Below are positions 57,766 to 64,000 of a stretch of 64,000 bases of DNA, piece after piece. The stretch is from Magicicada septendecula (lineage: Eukaryota > Arthropoda > Insecta > Hemiptera > Cicadidae), in the NCBI GenBank assembly GCA_034769895.1, contig CM068369.1:424725479-424789478 (forward strand), in the 5' to 3' direction. The notes under the pieces are model-generated. The model was not told where the DNA came from and made no database searches. It saw only the letters and a program-made list of their open reading frames with translations. Both the position numbers and the translations under genes were made by a program. The first letter of the stretch is position 1, and each line of letters begins with the position of its first letter.

Positions 57766-59838
57766 CTGCAAAGAGAAAAACAAATATAGACTATTTCTTC
57801 ATGATTCAAAAATTCATGATTTTTGTCACTGCCATGATTGGCAGTCACTTTTAGAACTTACAACCTCCCCCTCCCACACACAGACAACACACACATATTT
57901 GAGCAATATATTTCCCCTAACTGCTTAATTTATATGAAGTTGTCATGATTTTTGTTTCAGGTGTTGTTCAGATAATACAAATTTAGTGTAAATATTTGTA
58001 CTAATTTAATATTAATAATATAAATTGGCATTAATAATATATATAATTAACATAAGATGTTACAGACACCATTGTTGAAATTTTAACAGACAAGTAATTA
58101 TACATTAAACAGTTTAAATCTAAAACATTATAGTTAATTTTGTAACACCAATTCAGTCATTAGCAACAAACACACGTAGGTATGAAGGTAACTTATTTTA
58201 ATAAACTTTAGCATTATGTAGGCCTATATCACTTGGTACAACATCTTTAGTCATCAAATATACATTGCTATGTTGTTAAGGTATGTTCTGAGTATGTTCA
58301 TTTATGCTGCTAATAGATATAAACTTTTTTATACTGTATGGATAGGGAAGAGCCATATGCCTAATCTTATTCATAGTGAATAAGATCAATGATGTTTAAT
58401 GTTTAATTAATCAATGATGGTCACAATTAATGTAATGGTTATGTTTTTTAGGGGAAATTATTTTCAGCATATTAATTTTTGTAATTTGAAAAACAAAATG
58501 TGAAGTGTACTTTCAGAGGTAGTTTTATTCTGTAGACCAATGATTAATTTTTTTTTTACAAGTCCCATTTTCTGCCTCCCCTCCCAGCCAGTGCTCCAGA
58601 CAGAGACCTTTTTTGCCAGACCCTAGGTACAGCTCTGCACATATAATTTTCTGACTGATATTGTCTTGTATAATCAGATGGCATTTCAAATTTTACTAGG
58701 GCTGTTGGATTTGAGCTGCTTGCATATTTTTGTCATGGATTAGGGTTGCTCTTTCTGTTGCTTTTGGTGTCATCTCTATCAAGTAGATGTATTATTGTGG
58801 TTACGAACATAGTCCGTCAAGTTACAATTACAATAGTATCAAGGAACTAACATACACAGAAGAAAAGAAATTAACACTTATGGGCAATATGGTTGTGATA
58901 GTGACTATTGTTTTACCCCTAATTAGAAACAGATATCATGCAAAGTTGTTTTAGATGTTAGAGCACATATAACATGGTTGCATATCATAAACCTATCATT
59001 TTATATATTTATGAAGAGTTCCCTCTGATTTATGAGCCTTGTAGACAGACTTTATGGAATTTATCTAGTTGACAACAATTCCAGTTCATGTGGACTCTGC
59101 TAATATAAACATTTAAAATGCATAAACAGTCATGTATGATGTGTTGTAAAGTTTAATAAGCTCTTTGCTGTTTGTAATGAGTTATACTAGCAATAACTTT
59201 AAAGAAGTGAAGTAAGACAGACTTTCCTTATATTGAACTAAGAAACATTTTGTTAAGTTATTAATATAGATATCTGTTTTTTTTATCACTGAAGATAATG
59301 AATCATACAATCTGTAAATCTGTCAAAAGAATTCGCACAGAATTTGAGAAACCAGTACTTTTAACTGAATGTGAAATGGCAAATAAAGTAAAAGTCAAAA
59401 TATAATTTTAGAATCAACAAATTAAGTAAAAGCAGCATTAATGATTGATTTGATTTATTTACTTTATTGTATTGTAAGTTTCAGTTACAGGATTATGTAA
59501 CATCTTTAAACATTTTTGTTGTATCACTGGTAACATAAAGTTCATATTATGTGCAGTATGTCATAAATTAAAACAACAGAAATCACTTCAACTTATTTGG
59601 TTGCATGATGGTGACTGCATTATTTTTATTTACTGAGGTCAAAATTTGAAGAATTTAAAGTGATGTACTAACTTCTACAAATGCAATATGATTTATGCAT
59701 GTGTATATGTACTTTGTTCAGTGGAAGTTATTGTTTAAATTATTTATGTAATATCTATTCGTAGTGTCAACACACTTTCTTATCAGTTTTTGACTTTTAA
59801 ATATTATTACAAAATGCACTTTCTGTATACATTGCAGC
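57766..59838 (-). other. E93 intron, 3' part
   Basis: AT-rich intronic sequence between the exon at 57682-57765 and PLE I. I see no recognisable gene or element. A GC-richer patch at 58563-58640 (CCTCCCCTCCCAGCC) is unexplained. Confidence 0.5.
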
Positions 59839-59890
59839 AAAAAGAAAAATTTTTCTTTTATAAAATTGCTAAACTGCTATAATTGTTATT

Positions 59891-59946
59891 ATTTAGACAA
59901 AGCTTTTCGTCATCACTGACATCTTCAGGTCTTAAACAACGTCTGT
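59891..59946 (-). ncRNA. hammerhead ribozyme candidate in E93 sense orientation
   Basis: On the minus strand, helix I TTTAAGAC/GTCTAAA (one bulge), core CTGAAGA (59932-59938), an unpaired T, helix II GTCA-GTGA-TGAC, GAAA and a two-pair helix III. All core bases are intact. It would be part of the E93 primary transcript. Confidence 0.68.
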
Positions 59947-59964
59947 CAACTGTACGTTGTAAGC

Positions 59965-59971
59965 TTTTATA
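59965..59971 (-). promoter_or_regulatory. TATA box in the inverted pseudo-LTR
   Basis: TATAAAA on the minus strand, in the copy of the PLE promoter that points in the E93 sense direction. It is followed about 30 bp downstream by the ACAACGTACAGTTGACAG segment and then the hammerhead. Confidence 0.5.
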
Positions 59972-60190
59972 CTTTAGGCCCCTCCCCTTATGTCATCGCC
60001 CCTCCTATTGGTTCTAGCTGCTACCGCTCTTCACGGGAACTTTGTCTACATTTTTAACGGGAGATTCGTAAAACAATTTGACGGACGTTAGTATAATGCC
60101 TAACGGAAAAATGTAGACAAAGTTCCCGTGAAGAGCGGTAGCAGCTAGAACCAATAGGAGGGGCGATGACATAAGGGGAGGGGCCTAAAG

Positions 60191-60197
60191 TATAAAA
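60191..60197 (+). promoter_or_regulatory. TATA box, 5' pseudo-LTR
   Basis: TATAAAA preceded by a G-rich block (AGGGGAGGGGCC) and CCAAT (60153), a plausible RNA polymerase II promoter. Transcription would start shortly before the ribozyme. Confidence 0.55.
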
Positions 60198-60224
60198 GCT
60201 TACAACGTACAGTTGACAGACGTT

Positions 60225-60272
60225 GTTTAAGACTTGAAGATGTCAGTGATGATGAAAAGCTTTGTCTAAATA
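60225..60272 (+). ncRNA. hammerhead copy with damaged core, 5' pseudo-LTR
   Basis: Same structure as 63025-63069, but the invariant first C of CTGAAGA is T at 60234, and TGAC of helix II has become TGAT. The C change should abolish self-cleavage. Confidence 0.6.
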
Positions 60273-60317
60273 ATAACAATTATAGCAGTTTAGCAATTTT
60301 ATAAAATAAAAGTAAGG

Positions 60318-61208
60318 ATGGCTGCTAATTTAAACAATACGAAGAATAAAACATGCGAATTGCAAGCAGATAAATATAAAAATGTAAGGGAATTTTTTAA
60401 GTATTTAAAAATCAAAGTAAATGTGAAAAAAACGTTAGGGAAAATTTGGTTCAATAAACAGTGTTTAATTAATAAAATAACTCCAAAATACGCAAAAATT
60501 AAAATTAATAACAAAAGCAAAGTAACAAACCAAGTGAAAAATATGGCGGAAAAAATATGGATAAAACTTGAAATAAAGAACTTATAGAGTAAAATAAATA
60601 ATTATAACAAAGAAATGTATCAATTACATCAAAAATTATATACAAGTTACAATTATGTAGAAATAGAAGAAATGAGAAAAGAGTTTGGTGAAAAATATAT
60701 AGGAAAGAAAATAAGAAAAATGGAAGAGAGATTAAACAAGAAACTCAAGGAATTAATAGAAGGAACAAGAAATAAAAATAAAGAAAAAGATAAAGAAATA
60801 AAATTTGCTGAAAAAGTATTAAATTTAACAGAAACAAAGTTTACAGAAAATGAACATAAATTATTAGGGAAAAGTTTAAAATATGCAACAAAAACAAACA
60901 TAGATAAAGAAAATACAATAATAGAATGTGAAGAAATAATCGATAAAATAAAAAATGAAGAAACTAAAAAGCAATTAAGAAGTGAAGTAAAAGAAATAGT
61001 AGAAAAAATATGTAAGAAAAACAAAAATGTAAGAAATAAAAACGAAACACAAATAAAAAGAAATATAAGAGAATTAAAAAAGAAAATCACAGAGAACAAT
61101 TTGATAGTTATAAAAGCCGATAAAGGTAACACAGCAGTGGTAATGAACAAAAGAGATTATATCGAAAAAGCAGAACAATTTATACAAAAAGGACCATTAA
61201 AGAAATAA
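60318..61208 (+). pseudogene. PLE I polyprotein, N-terminal part
   Basis: The frame opens at ATG 60318 inside the pseudo-LTR (MAANLNNTKN) and is Lys-rich. An in-frame TAG at 60585-60587 breaks it, and it continues in the same frame from ATG 60615 to 61208. The second part matches the N-terminal RT region of PLE F (YVEIEEM..., VIKADKGNTAVV near the end). A frameshift at about 61191-61200 then moves coding into the frame of the next entry. The TAG could instead separate two true ORFs, because PLE F is not intact at this point either. Confidence 0.8.
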
Positions 61209-62770
61209 AATATAATTACACAAGTAAATTTCAAGCACAAACAAAGAAATTGATAAAAAAGACAACATATTTAACAGAATGGCAAAAGAAACAAAAAACA
61301 GAACATAATCCTGAAGCTCCTAAATTTAGATGTCAAATTAAGTTACATAAAAAAGAAATGCCATTAAGACCTATAGTATCATTTATAAATTCGCCAACAT
61401 ATAAAATATCAAAAGAAATAAGTAAAAGAATCAAAATGGCATACGAAAAAGAAGAAATCCACAGCATAGAAAATAGCAAAAAGGTAATAGAAAGATTAAA
61501 AGAAATAACCATAACAAATAAGACAAAATTAATGTCATTAGATATAAAATATATGTACACCAATATACCAATAGCAAAAACAGTAGAAATAATAAAGAAA
61601 AACAAATTAAGTAATGTAGAATGGAAAAACGAAATAACAGAAGGATTAGAATTATGCCTAAGCCAGAATTACTTCAGATTTAACAACAAATTTTACATAC
61701 AAGAGAATGGATTACCAATGGGATCACCGCTTTCACCATTAATGGCAGAGATATTCATGAATAGCTTTGAAATCAAAATTTTAAAAGATGTAGATAAAGA
61801 AAGAAGAATTAAAAAATGGATCAGGTATGTAGATGACGTACTAATAGTTTGGGAAGGTGAAGTAAATGAATTTAAAAAATTTACGGAAGAATTAAATACC
61901 ATAGAAAAAGCAATAAAATTTCAAGAAGAAATTGGAGGATTAGAAATTAATTTCCTGGATATCAATATAAAAATTGAAGATAACAAACTCAAATTCGATA
62001 TATACAGGAAAGAAACATACTCAGATTTAATAATTCCACAAGAATCATATCATCCAGTCAATTATAAAATGGCAGCATTAAATTCATTTTGTTATAGAGC
62101 TATAAATTATCTAGAAAATGAAGAACTGAAACAAAAAGAATTAAAGAAAATACAACAAATAGCAAAAAATAATAATTACAACCCCAAAATAATTAATAGA
62201 ATAGTTAAGAAAATAGAGGAAAATAAAGAAATAGAAAAGAACAAAAAAGAAAAAACAAATGAAGAAAAGAAATATAAAGGAGCAATAACATATATAGGAT
62301 ATCAAACAAAAATGTTACAAAAATGCTTCGAAAAATACGAAATACAGATAGGAATAAAGAAAACGAAAAATGTATTCGAATATATAAAAAATGCTAAAAC
62401 AGAAGAAATTCCATTAACAGAAAAAAGCGGCGTATACAAATTAAAATGTGGGGAATGTAATAAGATATATCTGGGCGAAACTGGAAGAAAATTTAAAATT
62501 CGAATGAATGAACATGCAAAAGGAGAAGGCGTTAGAACAACAAACTCACTATATGCAAGACATTTCAATGAATCAGGCCATAAATTTATAAATCCAAATG
62601 AAAATATGGAAATAATCAAAATAGAAAACAATCCGCAAAAAAGAAAACTAATAGAAGAACTAGAAATACTAAAAGTTAAAAAAGAAGATAAGAATAAATT
62701 AATGAATATAAAAGTGGATTTTACAAATGAAGAAATATTTTATTATATATTAAACAATAAACAAAAGTAA
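61197..62770 (+). pseudogene. PLE I reverse transcriptase and GIY-YIG endonuclease
   Basis: An open frame of 506 codons from ATG 61250 and about 17 more upstream. Counting from 61250: PLRPIVSFIN at 38-47, RT motif A Asp 98, GLPMGSPLSP at 154-163, YVDD at 193-196, and the connector MAALNSFCYRA at 274-284. The GIY-YIG domain has GVYKLKC at 394-400, a Cys pair 400/403 and YLGETGR at 407-413, then Arg 418, RHF at 437-439 and HKF at 444-446. It is complete to its stop. With the RT and endonuclease core residues all present, this is the best-preserved PLE coding in the window. Only the upstream frameshift separates it from the N-terminal part. Confidence 0.92.
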
Positions 62771-62989
62771 ATTAAAATAATAAGAATAACACACTGAAAA
62801 TGACGAAATGTAAAAGATTATAAGTCAGAAAGTAAAATATTGCATGAAGAAATTAACGGGAGATTCGTAAAACAATTTGACGGATGTTAGTAAAATACCT
62901 AACGGAAAAATGTAGACAAAGTTCCCATGAAGAGCGGTAGCAGCTAGAACCAATAGGAGGGGCGATGACATAAGGGGAGGGGCCTAAAG

Positions 62990-62996
62990 TATAAAA
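62990..62996 (+). promoter_or_regulatory. TATA box, 3' pseudo-LTR
   Basis: TATAAAA with the same upstream G-rich block and CCAAT as in the 5' copy. It would direct transcription out of the element into the E93 intron, antisense to E93. Confidence 0.45.
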
Positions 62997-63024
62997 GCTT
63001 ACAACGTACAGTTGACAGACGTTG

Positions 63025-63069
63025 TTTAAGACCTGAAGATGTCAGTGATGACGAAAAGCTTTGTCTAAA
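63025..63069 (+). ncRNA. hammerhead ribozyme candidate, 3' pseudo-LTR
   Basis: Helix I TTTAAGAC (63025-63032) with GTCTAAA (63063-63069), core CTGAAGA (63033-63039), one unpaired T, helix II GTCA-GTGA-TGAC, GAAA from 63052, helix III of two A-U pairs with loop GC, and predicted cleavage just before G63063. The core is intact. Confidence 0.72.
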
Positions 63070-63161
63070 TAATAACAATTATAGCAGTTTAGCAATTTTA
63101 TAAAAGAAAAGTAAGGATGGCTGCTAATTTAAACAATACGAAGAATAAAAAAAGAAAAATT

Positions 63162-63755
63162 GTATATGATTTGAATAATATTATATGTAATGACATTTGT
63201 ATACCAACCATATGCATTAGTAACAGTGTAATAATTAATAGTACTTATACATCACAGAATATCATATAAAGTTGTCTTTATTACTTTTGGATGTGTGAAT
63301 ATTGAATATTTGAGGAAATCTGACATTTGCAATTGTTCCATTTATCATGTGGGCCTGCTGTGGCCTATGGTAGTAGGTACATTGCAGTCATATGCCTAAT
63401 AACCCTAAAGTCAGTAGATTTTGTCAATAAATAATGTGGCTACTTGCTGTTTACTTTAAACAGTTAGATTAAGAGTCAGGTTCTATAATGATTTGATAAC
63501 GTTTTATTACGCAAACCCTTATATATGCAAATTTATAAATGGAGCCAGGTGCGAGTGTATAGGGAATGAAAATTTATGGATGGTGTCAGTAATCTAGACA
63601 AGTGCCATTTAATAGACAATAATATATCTGATCCTTATGTACATGTACAATTGAAAAAAATAATTATATTTATTCAACAAAGTGTTACAAAATTATATCT
63701 GTCTTAAACACACACACAGTATTTTATAAAATGTGTGTAATATTATATATTTTAC
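63162..63755 (-). other. E93 intron, 5' part
   Basis: Between PLE I and the donor of the most upstream visible exon. No feature recognised. The donor GTAAAA starts at 63755 on the minus strand. Confidence 0.6.
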
Positions 63756-64000
63756 CTTTTCAGTATCCTGTGGTGAACTATTAGAATGGTTTCTCTGATG
63801 GCTGTCTGGATGGCAAACAAGTGGTACTGGCTGTGAAGAATCTGCTTGACCTTGTCCAAGGACTGTGCGCAGAATGGGTGTATCTCTGTTCATAAGCAAG
63901 CTGGATATTTTCTTGCGACGAAGGGGAGGAATGTCTGTACCAGTCATAGCAGCTTCATAACAGCTATTTAACACTGCTGCTGCATGTGGATGATTGGGTG
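63756..64000 (-). CDS. E93: E93/Mblk-1 exon, 5' end outside window
   Basis: An open minus-strand frame from the window edge to the donor AAG|GTAAAA at 63756. At least 81 codons are visible. The product begins PNHPHAAAVLNSCYEAAM and is rich in Pro, Ser, Gln and His, with a basic patch PPLRRKKISSLL and an end NSSPQDTEK. It ends in phase 0, matching the exon at 57765. No initiator is in the window; the frame continues to the right. The region corresponds to the low-complexity part of E93 between its two helix-turn-helix motifs, the first of which would lie outside the window. Confidence 0.78.

Larger units (their letters stand above)
59856..60305. repeat. inverted repeat, 200-bp arms (pseudo-LTR foldback)
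   Basis: Arms 59856-60055 and 60107-60305 are near-perfect reverse complements, starting and ending around TTTATAAAATTGCTAAACTG. The left arm carries its own TATA box and hammerhead on the minus strand. Confidence 0.92.
60054..60350 (+). repeat. PLE I pseudo-LTR, 5' direct copy
   Basis: About 297 bp, matching 62853-63148 from TTAACGGGAGATTCG to ACGAAGAATAAA, with a few differences. The coding start (MAANLNNTKN) is inside the repeat. Confidence 0.9.
59852..63148 (+). mobile_element. Penelope-like element I, nearly complete, in an E93 intron
   Basis: A 3.3-kb insertion flanked by the 13-bp repeat AAAAAGAAAAATT (59839-59851 and 63149-63161). In order, it contains an inverted partial pseudo-LTR (59856-60055), a direct pseudo-LTR (60054-60350), coding for RT and GIY-YIG (60318-62770), and a second direct pseudo-LTR (62853-63148). 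The inverted and direct copies form a hairpin with 200-bp arms and a loop of about 50 bp. The element is antisense to E93. Coding has one stop and one frameshift. Confidence 0.92.
62853..63148 (+). repeat. PLE I pseudo-LTR, 3' direct copy
   Basis: Direct repeat of 60054-60350. TATA box at 62990-62996, hammerhead at 63025-63069, and the MAANLNNTKN codons at its end. The 13-bp target repeat begins directly after it. Confidence 0.9.

Noticed and set aside
57692..57928. 78-codon plus-strand frame overlapping the E93 exon at 57682
   Set aside because: It is the antisense shadow of a real exon with consensus splice sites on the minus strand.

Overview
The window is AT-rich nuclear DNA from an animal, almost certainly an arthropod. 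The only host gene I can identify is the 3' half of E93/Mblk-1 (Eip93F family), read on the minus strand from the right edge down to 44.3 kb. Four coding exons agree in splice sites and reading phase; the last carries a pipsqueak-type helix-turn-helix very close to the second such domain of insect E93/Mblk-1. I cannot fix the species. The long introns and the abundance of Penelope-like elements (PLEs) would fit a chelicerate or another large arthropod genome, but that is a guess.

Most of the remaining recognisable sequence is nested mobile DNA. (1) 1-1.5 kb: the 3' end of a PLE (A). (2) 2.0-14.9 kb: a Tigger/pogo DNA transposon with TA target duplication, split by a minus-strand Ty3/Gypsy element (2854-13250). 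The Gypsy LTRs and gag region were in turn hit by four PLE insertions (B, C, D, E). Because each LTR insertion is absent from the partner LTR, the empty site is present for comparison. (3) 16.6-27.7 kb: an LTR element with ATAC target duplication, gag-like coding only, and near-identical 1118-bp LTRs. It was hit by a 5.2-kb PLE inverted dimer (F). (4) 27.7-44.3 kb: AT-rich DNA without genes, holding two small palindromic PLEs (G, H). (5) 44.3-64 kb: E93. Its 12-kb intron carries a hAT-like transposon (48737-57607) with a gag-only LTR element nested inside. Its 6-kb intron carries a nearly complete PLE (I) with direct pseudo-LTRs, a partial inverted pseudo-LTR and a 13-bp target duplication.

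The main theme is the PLE tails. Almost every copy carries a motif with the hammerhead ribozyme core (CUGANGA, helix II, GAAA, a two-base-pair helix III). In families E, F, G, H and I a helix I of 3 to 9 bp can also be drawn. Most copies are foldbacks, with an inverted partial tail upstream of the direct tail, so ribozymes are encoded on both strands. One intact ribozyme and one TATA box in the E93 intron point in the E93 sense direction. Hammerheads in PLEs are known. The recurrent foldback, the solo-ribozyme insertion, the extra unpaired base before helix II and the placement inside E93 are the points most worth following up.
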